Below, one piece after another: positions 13,139-23,624 of a stretch of 64,000 bases of DNA. Within the stretch, counting starts at the first letter, position 1. Each line of letters begins with the position of its first letter. The notes beneath the pieces were generated by a model, which was not told the DNA's origin, did no database searches, and was given only the letters and a program-made list of their open reading frames with translations. A program made the position numbers and the translations under genes. Origin of the DNA: Aselliscus stoliczkanus (lineage: Eukaryota; Chordata; Mammalia; Chiroptera; Hipposideridae); contig CM066730.1 in the NCBI GenBank assembly GCA_033961575.1, positions 131,878,023 through 131,942,022 on the forward strand, given 5' to 3'.

Positions 13139-16100
13139 ATGGTTTGAATACACTTGAAAGAATATTTATTCTTTCTTGAAAGCATCTTACAAATTTGCTT
13201 GCTGACCATTCCTTGAATTACACAGAATAAATACAAAGCATATCTTATTGTTATGACTGTTAGAGATAAAAATAATAATTTCAGTTAAATCTCACCAGCC
13301 ACAATACCATCTAATTATCATTGCGAATTCATTTCCAGGCATTTTCACTGCCATTATTAGATGTTTTGAAGCTTCAGTAAGAGACAGTATTTGAATGCAT
13401 AACCAGCCATTAATGTAATAGATTAAGAAAGTCAGAATATCATCTCTTTCTTGTATCTGTTACTGTGAAATGCTTGGAACTACCATATTTTGAATGGTAT
13501 CATTTAAGCATAAGTCCCCCAGCCCTTAATCTGTTATTAAAGTTATATGCTGCCTCCCAGTGGAGATATTTCAGAGTGCACAGAGAAAAGAAGGCTTCAG
13601 AGTATAAAATTTACACATTTTTTTGTTTGTTTGTTTGTTTCTGCATTCTTTCTACAAATTTTTATTGCCCACGATGTGGCAGGCAAAGAGCCTATAGAGA
13701 GTTTTGAGCACAGGAAGAGTAAGATCCACTTTGTATTTTACAATGATCACTCCAACTCTGGTGTTAAGAATAGACTGCAGGTTGGCATGTGTTAAAACAG
13801 GGTGACCAGTTCAAAAGCTTTAGTGGTAATCCAGTTTAGAGAGGACAGTAATGGCTGTGGACTAAATAGCATCTACCCAAAATTCATATGTTGAAGTCTT
13901 AACCCTTCATGTGACTATATTGGAGATGCAGCCTTTAAGGAGTGATTAATATTAAATAAGGCCATAAAGGTAAGGTCCTCCACAACTAGACTGAAGAACA
14001 AAAGGACAGCAACTTGTCTGTTCCCCAACGCTGTTCCACTCCCCCAATTTCCCAATGAAATCTTAAAAAAAAAAAAATTGTTCAATGAATAAACAAAATG
14101 ACTGTATGATGAAGTCATTATTCTTCTCATTGTATAGATGACATATTAAGACTCAAAGAATATTAGATAGTCGCTAGCTAAGCAGAAGATCTGAGACACA
14201 AACTCAGGCCTAATTTGATTCCACAGTTCTATGTAATAATAATAGTTAATACTGTACCTCCTCTGTACTTTGATGTGCCAAGGACCATTCTAGGTGTTTC
14301 CATGTATTGTTTTAACAAATTCTCCCCACATCTAGAAATGACAATTACTACTTTTATCCTATTTTATAAAGGAAGAAACAGAGATGAAGGGGACTTAATA
14401 ACAGGCAAGATCAGCAGCTTATTGATACTCAAGCTGGAACTTCCCTAGCTAATCTGCACAGAGCAGGCCTCTGAGCCACCCACTGCATTCCACTCCCCGA
14501 CTATGCTGCTGGTATTCCACTCACTCCTTTAGAAATGCTACATTAGTAAGCTACTTAACAACAAGGCTGCCGGGTTCGACTCCCACATGGGATGGTGGCT
14601 AAGCCCACCTGCAACTAAGACTGAATTCAGCACCTTGAGCTGAGCTGCCACCCGGATGGCTCAGTGGATAGAGCATGCGCTTTTAACAAGGCTGCTGGTT
14701 CGACTCCCACATGGGATGGTGGCTACACCAAGTCGCAACTAAGACTGAACACAGCACCTTGAGCTTAGAGGCTACGAGCTGCCAGTGGGAAGCCAGATGG
14801 CGACTGGCACCCTCCACAATGAAGATTGAAGAACAACAAATTGGCTGGTCCCCTTCCCCAATTCCCCAACAATGTTCCCCTACCCCAGTTCCCCAATAAA
14901 ATCTGGAAGAAAAAAAAAGAAATGCTACATTAGTGAGATAGGGCAGCCATAACAAAGTACTACAGACTGGATGGCTTAAACAACAGACATTTATTGCTTC
15001 ACAGTTCTGGAGGCTAGAAGTCCAAGAACAAGGTGTTGGCCAGGTTGGTTCCTTGTGAGAGCCATCAGGAAAGGATCTGTTTCAAGTCCCTCTCCTTGGT
15101 TTGTAGACAGCATTCTTCTCCCTGTGTCTCTCTACATCATCCCCCTCTATGCATGTCTGTGTCCAAATTTCCTTTTCTTTTAAGGACATCAGTCTTGTTG
15201 GATTAGAACTGATTTAAACTTAATTATCTCTTTTAAAGACCCTATTTCCAAATAAGGACACTTGCTGAAGCACTGGAGGATAGGACTTCAACATATAAAT
15301 TTGGGCAAGAGTTGGGAGAGGCACACAATTCAGTTCATAACAATACAAATACTTTTGTGATGTCTCTAAATTCTGGGGTTAGGGAACCACAGATTTTTAG
15401 CTGTCATCTGGGACCTGTGATAATCTGGCAAATCACTCTGCCATACCAAAACTCAGTTTTTTCAATATATGGGGATAACAGGACATGCACGAATCTATTT
15501 TTTCCTAAATACTGTTAGATTCCTTTACTGAATGATTATATTAGTTTTTATTCTCACTTGCCTTGCCAGCGTTTGCTATTATTCTCCCTTCCTATGTTTT
15601 GCCATTTGGATGGGTGCAAACTGGCACCTTGTTTTAATTTGCATTTTCCTTATTCCAAGTGAGTTCAAGCATCTCCCATATTCTGCTTAGCCATTTAGAC
15701 TTTGCTTCTGTAAATTGCTATTTATCTTTTTTGACTATTTAAAAAATGGTTTTCATTTTTTATTGTTAATATGCATAATTCAAAAAAAAACATATCTTCC
15801 ACTGGCTTATTAACTGTGTCTAACAGTATATTCTTTGTTGAAGAGCAATGCTAAGTTTTATTGTAGTTATATTTTTCAAGGTTTTTTTGTTTTTGCTTTA
15901 TGGTTTTGATTTTTCATGTTGGGATCTTATTTAAGAAATCATCCCTACCTGTAGAACACAAAGATATTCTGCTATACTTTCCTCTACGAGTTTTATAGCT
16001 TCCCACATTTCAGCCTTCCACCTGGAGTCTACTATGCAAATGGTGTAAGGTAAGAACCTGGCTTCATTTTCCTTCACAGAGCAAGCCAATTTTCTTCTAA

Positions 16101-17397
16101 CACAATCTATCAAAAAAGTCCAACATTTCCCCACTGCTTTTTATACATTGTTTCCATATATTCATGGATCTACTTCTTAAATTTTGTGTGTACTATTGAT
16201 CTATTTGTCTATTCCTGTATTTGTTATCATTTTTAGTTCCCATAACTTTGTGGTATATGTTAATATCTGATAGGGAAAATCCCTCCTCATGCTCATTCTT
16301 CAAAGTTAACTTAATTATTCAGAATTCTTTCCCTATTTATAAATTTTAAAATTGTCTGTTGAGTTTCTCAAAAAGCACAATGAATTTTGATTGAGATATA
16401 TTGACTTTGTATATTGATTTGAGAAGCACTGATTGATATATTATTGTGTTAAGCTCTCTCATTTATAGATTATTTCTCCGATTAAAACTTCCTTAACATG
16501 AATGCCTTTCCCTGGAATCACATTCCCAGGGCAGTTTTCAAAAGGTGCCAATGAAAGATTATGTGCAAAGATGTTCCCTATGGCACTGTGTACCTTGGCA
16601 GGGAGTGAACGCCATGCTGGGTGTTCATCTTGAGGGTACAGATAAGAACATATGTGATGGATGGATAGTAAAGACTACTAAGCAGCAGTAAGAAGCAATG
16701 AGCTAGATATTCATTGTTCCATGAGCAAATATAAAAAGGAAACACGTTGAAAAAGATATATGGGATTGAGAAAACAAAATGAAATTTATAGCACAACACC
16801 ATTTATGTGAATTAAAACACATCTCTTTGATAAGTACTTGTTCGGCATTCTTTCATGAGATGGTCAGTCAGGTGTGGCCAGAAAAGGAGACAGGAGGGGC
16901 TCAGTTAAACATTATACTAATAAGTCCTAGAGACAAGAGACATGCCCTACCATGCGGGCCCTGTGGAAAACACCAGGGTGCTGGGGATGCATGACCGGAG
17001 CAAGGAAGAGCCAGGGCTAGAGCCCTTATTGGGGTTTCTGAGCAAAAGGTAAACCAGGCAGGAGAAACAGTTCAGGGCTGGCTGGTCTGAATAATTTCTG
17101 CAAGCTCGAAGCTGTAGGAGAGGCCCCTAGATGCCTCATAGTTGGCTTTGGGTTAAGGCAGAGGAATACTGTCTCCGGGTTGTGGGGTTGGGGGACACAG
17201 AGGACTGCCTGCTCTGGGTTTGTTAGTTTGCATATCAAAGGCATAAGGCATCTTCCCTGCTGAAACCTTGGCTGTCTTTAAGAATTCGCTTGACCTGGAA
17301 GGGAGGGCAGTGTTCTCCCATTCAGATGTCAAACATCATAATACACACATACAAGCAATCGCTCTCTGTCTCTCTCTCTGTCTCTCTCTCTCTTCTT

Positions 17398-17463
<66 letters not shown>

Positions 17464-20400
17464 CAGTACTTAGATGTGTATATTCTTATAGTATGTGTAG
17501 AGTTGGAGTGGATGCCTATTGGGAGATGAGAGCGGGAGTGAGAATGGGGAAGAAGGGGGAAAATTTGGTAAACACGAGGGCTCTTGCCCATATTGATGAT
17601 GTCAATGTGTTATGAAATAAGGAGTATTTTCAACTCAACTCTGCTCCTGAGATAAATAAGATAATAAAAGAGAAAAGTGGAGATAATAAAAGTATCTTCT
17701 CTACTTAACTCACAGGGTTTTTATAAGAATCAGATGGCTATTGTATGTGAAACAGTTGAATAAGTACAACATAATATTGTTATTATTGTGGTTTAATTTC
17801 AGAACATGGCCATTCAGCTTTCTTAAGCTTCTTCCTCTTTGGTGGAGAAGCTGTATCTCATGTGGATCTTGTTGGGGGCTTTAGTTTGGTTTAGATGGCA
17901 ATAGAACTTATCAAAATGAGGAAACACGCCAGGCAACATCATTTTTAACTGCACATACACAGCTCACAGTAGTGTAGGAATCATGGAATAAATTCATCAC
18001 ATTTAAAAATGACCTGTGTGCTGCCTTTCCTACCAGATTATAAACCATGAGAGCAGGGGTTATTCATGTATGTGTAACTGTATGTACTGAGTGGTCAATT
18101 AATATTTATATCAAATGAGGTAATGAATACAATCTTTTCCAATTTTTGCAGAAACAAAATTACCAGGTGGCTTTTAGTTTACTTGAAAAATGAGCTTTTT
18201 CAGAATAGAACTGTACAGTTAGTCACCTTTATCTGTCTAACATGTGGCACAATAATTTGCACAGAGTAGGAGCTCAAGAAACCTTGAGTAAATGAATAAC
18301 TGAAAGAATACAGTGTGTTAGTTGCCACTAGTGGGTTCAATTAGAGAGCCGTGGGATCCATACTGAAAGCTCTGGTAATGTGACATCAGTGTAATTTTGG
18401 TTTGAGGCAAAAGAGAAACTCTTGGGGCTAACCTACTAGTTGAACTACTGGACTCTGAGATAATAAGCCTGGATATCATGTAACATTATCTTTGGAAAGT
18501 AACTTAATCTCAGGCTCCTATTTCCATTTTAAGAACATGAGAGTAGCACATCTGTTCAAATACTATTTGAAGGCCGCCGAAGGCTGAGCTTCTAACAAGA
18601 AAGATATCATTGTAAATACCTGCTCTTCCCCATGGATGGGAACCAGACGCTTCTGGTGAATAAATAGAAGCGTTTCGTTAATGCAAGTTATGCATCAATA
18701 GCCAATTTTCAGAGAATGAGAATACTTGACTATAAACAAAAGCCCATTTGCCACTTCCTAATTCTGTGCCTTTGAAGGCTCAGCCTCTCTAAGCATCTGT
18801 TACTTCATTTGTAAAATGGAGATGATAATAGTATCTATCTTATAGAGCAGGGTTTGGCAAACATTTCTGTAAAATTCCATATAGCAATTTTCTTTTCTTT
18901 TTTTTTTTTTTTTTAACTTTGTGGGACCTATGGTTTCTATCGCAACTACTCAACTCTGTAGTAGTGTGAAAGCAGACAGAGGCAATACATACATAATAAG
19001 GCATGGATGTTTTCCAATATAAATTTATTTTTGGATACTGAAATTTGAGTTCCTTATAATTCTTACATGACAAAAAATTATTCTCCTTAGTATTTTTTTT
19101 CAACCATGTAATAATCATACTTAGCAAGGGAACCATACAAAAACAGCTGGCAGGTTGAACTTGGCCTTGGACTATAGTTTGCCACCCTCTGTTATAGAGC
19201 TTCTATAAGACTTAAATTAGGTCATAGTGAAGGCTCAATAAATGTTAGCTATTATCACTATTGTTGCTATTAATTATTTAAGTGAAATACAAAGAGAATT
19301 CAAAACTACAGATGAAGTATGATGACAACCATGTAGGTATGTATAAAAAAAAATATGCCAAATTGCTAACAGCTATGATAGTGAGATAGTAAAATCCAGC
19401 TTAAAATGTTTCGTTTTAAAAATATAAAACATAAAAATCACATAATGAAAACATAATTTAAATAAAAACACTCAATCCTAAAAACAGTTAACAATAATTA
19501 AATTGTATAAATTCAATCTTCCTTTCACAATTCAGAAGGTACTTTGTATAACCACTATACCCAGAGGTCAATGTGAAGCATTAGTTACTACTGGAGATGA
19601 CTGTAGACAGATTGTAGGGTTGAATGTGTGCTGACCTTACACCATGTCCAAGAAGTTGCTTTCCAACTAGGTCTACCTTCTACTCTTTTTTGCCCTCCTT
19701 ATCTGTGTGTTTACTGTTATAAATGCAAATAAGTCCACAATCTCATTAGGGAGTGATACAAAAAAGCAGCCCAGTACAATACTATATAGAAGGGGAAAGC
19801 AGCGGAAGCAGAAAGGAAGAGCATCCAACCCAGTTCAGAGGTGGAAGTGGTTACAGTTGGGTTGTTAGAGAGATGGAGATGCAGCTAAACTCTGAAGGAA
19901 GAGGAGAAGGGAGCCTGAGTCTAGAAGAGTGTTCCAGATAAGGGTCCCCATGGGAAAGCAGCATAAGGCAATGGCTGGAGGCAAGACAGGATAAGGAGGG
20001 GTTGTGAATATGGGAGTTGATTATTGCTAGAGAGTACATGCCAGCAGGATAGTAGAGAAGATGGTGCTTGAGATGTAGATAAATGTTTGTAGACTCTATA
20101 TGCCATACTCATGATTTAAGATTGTATTCTAGTCAGTAAATCAACACTTGACTTGTAAGCCTTAGTTATATCATAGTAAAATGGTAAGAATGATGTCCAC
20201 CTAGTAGGATCAATGCTGGGGAGATTAAGAGAGATAGTGTAGTAGGTCCTCAGTATACTTCAGGATATATTTTATGCTACTGAAATTGATCTATTAAAAA
20301 TTTGTTTTGCAATAACTTTCAAATGAAAGGGATATGCTTTTCCATTAAACATTGCAATTTCAAAACAATAACTGCATTTAATAGCCTCTAAGCTTTCAGA

Positions 20401-21482
20401 ATTTTTCTACTAGCCACAGGCTGATTTCATGAAGGAGAATCACCGGTGCAGTCTGGTCTGAGACAGTGAAGAATAATCAGGAGCTAGGGCTGGGGAGGCA
20501 GCCTCCTAAATGTCCTCTGCATTACAAGGGTATGGGGAAGCTGTGCATTTGCTACTTAAGAGAGACAAAAAAAAAAAAAAAAAAAGCACAAATAGAGGAT
20601 CCATTCTGAATGTTTTGTTTGAGAGTCCAAATTTCTACTTTCAAATATATCAAAATAATTGTTAATTAAATGTATTTGTTTGTGAAAAGTCTATGCTAAT
20701 GTGTTGATAAAACTATTTTTGTATTCTTGTTACTTTTATTGTATTTTTTTTTTTTCAGCTGAGCCATCCTGTTACCTGTTGGCAGCTCAGCTCAGGCTGG
20801 GCATACTAAAAGTAAGAAGTATTCTTGTTACTTTTAGTTTGTACTGATGAAATAAAAAAAAAAGGGTGCTCACCAATTGTTAAAATTTGGCCATATCCTG
20901 ATTCTATATATGACTTTCTAATTTGCTATGAAAGGGAAAAAGTAAATGAAAATTATGTAAATAAAGATGATAATTTAGTCTTTGGGTGAGAGCAGTTTTC
21001 TTTTTAAATCATGGGAACATGATTTATGTCAGATTATTTTTATGAATTTTTTCTTGAAAAGAGTTGAATTTAAGCTAACAACTATTTTAAAATAATTTTC
21101 AAAGGAACCCTTACACTTAAATATTGGAAATAGCAGCCAAAATGGCTTAGGGTCAAAAGTAAAAGTTACAGAGATGAATTATTCACCCAGCTTTACTTTT
21201 GACATTCTAGGATTGCTACTCTTATATTTCCTATCTGTAAAACAGAGAGATTGCACTTGTAATCCACAAACATCCAGTGATAGAAAGAGGAATTTTATTA
21301 TTTATTTTTATTTATTTTTTATTTTTTAGCTGAGCCATCCTGCCACCTGTTGGCAGTTCAGCAGCAGCTCAGCTCGGGCTGGGCATTGAACTGCTGTTGC
21401 TCAGAGCTCAGCTTGCACTCTTGAATGAGCTCTTAATCAACTGAGCCACTCGGCCGGCCTCAGGAATTTTATTTTTTATTTT

Positions 21483-21525
<43 letters not shown>

Positions 21526-22666
21526 TTTTTGAGGGCAGTGTCACTGGCCCTCATAAGTGGGACCCGAACCGGGGCTGCTGGCTTCCTAAGCCAGTGCTTA
21601 CCACTGCGCCACTCGGCCGGCCCAGGAATTTTAAATAAGTGCATTAATACACTCTGAGAGTAGGAAGATTTGGTCAGAGTTCTAATATAAATCTATTCCA
21701 GTTCTTCTGGTCTTTGTTCCATAGGGCACATCAATTCCTGCTTCCCAACCATGGGGATTAATATACCATATCCTTCAATCCTGTTGAAACTATTAAGGAG
21801 AAAAGTCTATTATATAAGTTAATTGACCTCTGCATTAAATAATTTGTTTTGTTTTCTTCCCAATGGCAGTCAAAAAGAAATGTGATGAAAATATTAAAAA
21901 CTAATTCATCTCTTTAAGACAGCAAAGGCAATATGCAGCAAGAGCCAAAAAAAAAAAATGTACTTATTACCCTTTGACCCATAAATTATCTTTTGGGAAG
22001 AAAACAAGCAGAGATATTATATAGTGAAAAAGAAAAAAAAACCCATAGGAACAAACATAAAATGGCCAATAATTGGGGAATGGTTAGCTAACCCATATAA
22101 ATGTCCAAATATTATGCAGCTATTTAAAAGGACATGAGCAATAGTTATTAAAATACATTATAAAATTTATATAAAATAATGCTAAATGTATTGTATATGT
22201 ATATACTGATTACAAAAATGCAAAAACTATGTATTTATATAATATTCAGGAGACATGTAAGAAGTAGCTGGCCTACGTTGCATATGGTGTTTCTTTGGAG
22301 TAAGTGAGTTGTCAGGGTAGTCTTTGAAATAGTAAAAAAAATGCTGCTGGAATCAACATATCAATTATGTTTTCTCACTTTCTTTCTCTTTCTTTTAAAA
22401 AATATGGCTCCAAAAGATGACTTGAAACTTGTACTTGTCTATTTTCTCTCTTTTTATGTCCCAAAGGAAATGTTTTTTTTCTACTGATAAGCATGATGGA
22501 CCTATTTATTCAATAATTGAAGTTAAGTTATTAGACATGCAGCTACTCACTCTTTGATGTGCCCATGAAGTTGCCTCCATTGGAATTCATGACCTCTTAG
22601 AGGAGACACACTCCCCCTTTTCTTCAATGAATGGGCCATTCTGTCTTTAGCAATGTCTGACATCAT
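1707..22666 (-). CDS. DYNLT5: DYNLT5 (TCTEX1D1), Tctex-type dynein light chain, complete, 4 coding exons
   Basis: Joining 22666-22551, 8857-8766, 2889-2765 and 1910-1707 gives 537 nt, which is 178 codons plus TGA, with every junction in phase and GT-AG introns. The protein has a divergent, basic, serine-rich N-terminus (about residues 1-65) and a C-terminal Tctex-1 domain (about 66-178) holding [25 protein letters not shown] and ANVYAVYFE. Tctex-type light chains dimerise and bind the dynein intermediate chain; DYNLT5 itself is little characterised. The sequence follows the human protein as I remember it (about 179 aa) closely, especially over the last two exons. Two adjacent in-frame ATGs open the frame; the upstream one is taken as the start. 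SGIP1 lies upstream on the same strand. The identity is strong; the function of this member is inferred from its family. Confidence 0.95.
2765..2889 (-). CDS. DYNLT5: DYNLT5 coding exon 4 (residues 70-111)
   Basis: The acceptor TATTTCCAG precedes GTCCTGCC, and the donor is GAG|GTAATG. The 125-nt exon begins with two bases that complete a glycine codon begun in the previous exon, then encodes 41 residues. These cover the first helices of the Tctex-1 domain: [17 protein letters not shown], then an acidic [21 protein letters not shown]. Both phases match the flanking exons exactly. Confidence 0.95.
3140..3720 (-). repeat. L2-like remnant
   Basis: The plus strand has tttgcacttgctcttctttt and caaacatcttctccaggtag-type text, the reverse of the L2 3' region. 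Confidence 0.55.
4938..5372 (-). mobile_element. Long composite tRNA-derived SINE, copy 1
   Basis: On the minus strand it starts GGGCCGGCCGAGTGGCGCA, with an A box, a B box (GGTTCGGATCC) and TGACACTGCCCTC, then a further 3' body ending in CCCCAATAAAATC and poly(A). The flanking duplication is gctcaatgaac (4927-4937 and 5373-5383). It landed at the poly(T) end of half-L1 copy A. It lacks a ~22-bp unit present in the other two copies. Confidence 0.9.
5383..8490 (-). mobile_element. Half-L1 copy A: L1 with internal ORF2 deletion
   Basis: Read on the minus strand it starts with an L1-type 5' end (ATCCAAGATGGCTGAGT, near 8465-8485). It then has a GC-richer 5' UTR and an ORF1 remnant, and an ORF2 endonuclease start that jumps near 6182 to the ORF2 C-terminus and 3' UTR, ending in a T-run at 5383. 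An extra deletion removes about 430 bp of ORF1 relative to copy B (near 6736). All frames are broken. Confidence 0.85.
8766..8857 (-). CDS. DYNLT5: DYNLT5 coding exon 3 (residues 39-70)
   Basis: This 92-nt exon lies between the acceptor CTTTCAG and the donor CTAG|GTGTGT. It reads [11 protein letters not shown] then [19 protein letters not shown]. The first base completes an Asp codon (GA|C) and the last base starts the Gly codon finished by the next exon. It links the variable N-terminus to the Tctex-1 domain. Confidence 0.93.
9684..9723. repeat. (GT)n microsatellite
   Basis: About 20 uninterrupted GT units. Confidence 0.98.
11991..12096 (+). mobile_element. Short tRNA-derived SINE
   Basis: It has a GGCCGGCTGAGTGGCGCGG start, A and B boxes, a TGACACTACCCTC end and an A-tail. 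The duplication atactgtttatg is at 11979-11990 and 12097-12108. Confidence 0.9.
13097..13140. repeat. (AAAT)n microsatellite
   Basis: Eleven AAAT-type units without interruption. Confidence 0.98.
13855..13979 (+). mobile_element. MaLR-type LTR 5' fragment
   Basis: Contains ggactaaatagcatctaccc and aaaattcatatgttgaagtc, typical of an MLT1-like LTR start. It is cut short where the SINE tail fragment begins. Confidence 0.6.
13980..14076 (+). mobile_element. VES-like SINE 3' tail fragment
   Basis: A tail-only copy: acaactagactgaagaacaa, then ccccaacgctgttcc, then caatgaaatctt and poly(A). It directly follows an LTR fragment. Confidence 0.75.
14548..14917 (+). mobile_element. VES-like tRNA SINE with duplicated head
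   Basis: The second unit has an A box (TGGCTCAGTGGATAGAG) and a B box (GGTTCGACTCC) and ends in CCCCAATAAAATCT plus A-tail. A first, head-truncated unit lies before it. One duplication, agaaatgctacattagt, flanks both (14531-14547 and 14918-14934). Confidence 0.85.
14935..15345 (-). mobile_element. MaLR-type LTR, reverse orientation
   Basis: The plus strand reads agggcagccataacaaagta, then cacagttctggaggctagaa, and ends aattcagttcataaca, the reverse of an MLT1/MST-like LTR. It is a solo LTR. Confidence 0.75.
15540..16480 (-). mobile_element. Degraded L1 fragment
   Basis: The minus strand has old L1 ORF2-like text; the plus copy reads tttgccatttggatgggtgc and, further on, attgatctatttgtctattc. 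The ends are blurred and no frame survives. Confidence 0.6.
17362..17459. repeat. Compound (CT)n-(AT)n microsatellite
   Basis: A slightly interrupted CT tract to 17411 runs straight into about 24 AT units. It is likely highly variable between individuals. Confidence 0.97.
18740..19265 (+). repeat. MIR split by the hAT insertion
   Basis: The two outer pieces (to 18847 and from 19200) join into one plus-strand MIR, reading acttcatttgtaaaatggag, then aaggctcaataaatgttagc. Confidence 0.75.
18848..19191. mobile_element. Non-autonomous hAT DNA transposon
   Basis: An 8-bp duplication, ttatagag (18840-18847 and 19192-19199), flanks inverted ends cagggtttggcaaac and gtttgccaccctctg. The inside resembles a common mammalian Charlie/MER-type element. 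It has no coding capacity and is inserted in a MIR. Confidence 0.85.
19770..20125 (+). repeat. L2-like remnant
   Basis: Plus-strand text such as gagtgttccagataagggtc and aaggcaatggctggaggcaa fits the L2 3' region. Confidence 0.55.
20753..20815 (-). mobile_element. Third-family SINE, truncated
   Basis: It shares agctgagccatcctg and cctgttggcagctcagct with the copies at 21325 and 60435. The duplication gtattcttgttactttta flanks it (near 20731 and 20819). Confidence 0.75.
21325..21459 (-). mobile_element. Third-family SINE
   Basis: The minus strand starts GGCCGGCCGAGTGGCTCAGT and contains the CTCF-like core CCAACAGGTGGCAG (21340-21353). The flanking sequence ggaatttta occurs at both ends. Confidence 0.85.
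21470..21624 (-). mobile_element. Short SINE with (TAAA)n tail
   Basis: The head is at 21531-21624 (minus), and its tail has become a (TTTA)n microsatellite on the plus strand. It sits at the same ggaatttta target as the neighbouring third-family SINE. Confidence 0.85.
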
Positions 22667-22674
22667 CATAACCT
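22551..22674 (-). CDS. DYNLT5: DYNLT5 exon 2 with start codon (residues 1-39)
   Basis: The acceptor is TTTTCTTCCAG at 22675-22685 and the donor is AAAGA|GTGAGTAG. Eight 5' UTR bases precede ATG ATG TCA GAC at 22666. The coding part is 116 nt and starts [19 protein letters not shown]. The layout of a tandem methionine, SD, AK, AHS and KKRGS matches the human N-terminus as I remember it, but many positions differ, so this half evolves faster than the Tctex-1 half. Confidence 0.9.
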
Positions 22675-22964
22675 CTGGAAGAAAACATTTGTAAAATAGC
22701 AAACAGAAGATCTAAAAACATTTAAGTTAATATAACACGGAAATTCATTCTAAATAAAGTACAGATATTTTTTCTACCAATTTTAAATCGGGAAGTGGGG
22801 TTTCCTTAAGAGTGATTTTTAGTATATGTTGTTGTCCTGGTCAGTATAACAGGAAATACGATAACTCTGATAACTTTTATTTATGCAATAACTTCACATA
22901 AACTGATAGTAAACTGCAACAAAAATGCTTAACTGAAGAAGAGGTTAAAGTCACTGAGAGAAGG

Positions 22965-23035
22965 GGCTGGCCAAGGGGCGCGGTGGTTAAGCGCTGGTTT
23001 GGGAAGCCAGCGGCCCCAGTTCAGGTCCCACATAA
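22965..23035 (+). mobile_element. Tailless, 3'-truncated short SINE
   Basis: It holds only the tRNA-like head, ending at the B box and cccaca, with no A-tail. Flanks tcactgagagaagg and tcactaagaaaagg match at 12 of 14 positions. Confidence 0.75.
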
Positions 23036-23624
23036 TCACTAAGAAAAGGTAGCCATGTGTAGAAGAAAGATATTACACCAGAAAGCAATATTTTTATCGC
23101 CCCTCCCCCCCACTTATTTTTGGTAAAACTTTGTTGTTGTTGCTATTACTTTAAAAATTAAAATGAATTGTCTCCCCTAAAGGATATTTCTTTTTTTCAA
23201 CCAACCATGATTTACTTTGTAAAGAGCAAACAGAACTTAACTTTCAACTAAGTAATTTATTGGAAAACCTACCTCCTTCTCACAAATGCTTGTTAAAAAG
23301 CTGGTAGTAGGACCGGACTTTCCAAAACTTGGACTAGAACTCTATGCCCTATTGCCTACATACAAATTTAGATACTCATTTAAATTATTTTATGATCCGT
23401 AAACCAGAGAGCCCTCAGAAGGAGGCACTGGGCTAGACACTAACACAGAACTAAGAGTCTCTGCCTCCATGGAGTTGGCAGTTGAGTGGGTAATGCACAC
23501 AGGAAGGCAGCTGTCAAACCCCAGTGTGATCAGTGTCAGGGCAGAGGGAGACAAAGGGTACAGAAGGGCACACAATATGGCAGAGGTGTTGTGTGTTGGG
23601 AAGGGAGGCAATGTGGTGTTCGCG

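Larger units (their letters stand above)
8858..22550 (-). other. DYNLT5: DYNLT5 intron of 13.7 kb
   Basis: The intron holds microsatellites, SINEs near 12.0, 14.0, 14.7, 20.8, 21.3 and 21.6 kb, an LTR fragment and LTR near 13.9-15.3 kb, a degraded L1 at 15.5-16.5 kb, a hAT inside a MIR at 18.7-19.3 kb and an L2 at 19.8 kb. The parts at 10.8-11.8, 16.5-17.3 and 17.5-18.7 kb look like old or unique DNA that I could not classify. Confidence 0.65.

Noticed and set aside
14641..14720. tRNA gene-like sequence with A and B boxes
   Set aside because: It is a SINE head with a VES-like body, A-tail and target duplication. The same holds for all the other SINE heads, so no functional tRNA gene is called.
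17268..17615. 115-codon plus and 89-codon minus frames
   Set aside because: They are translations of the (CT)n-(AT)n microsatellite.
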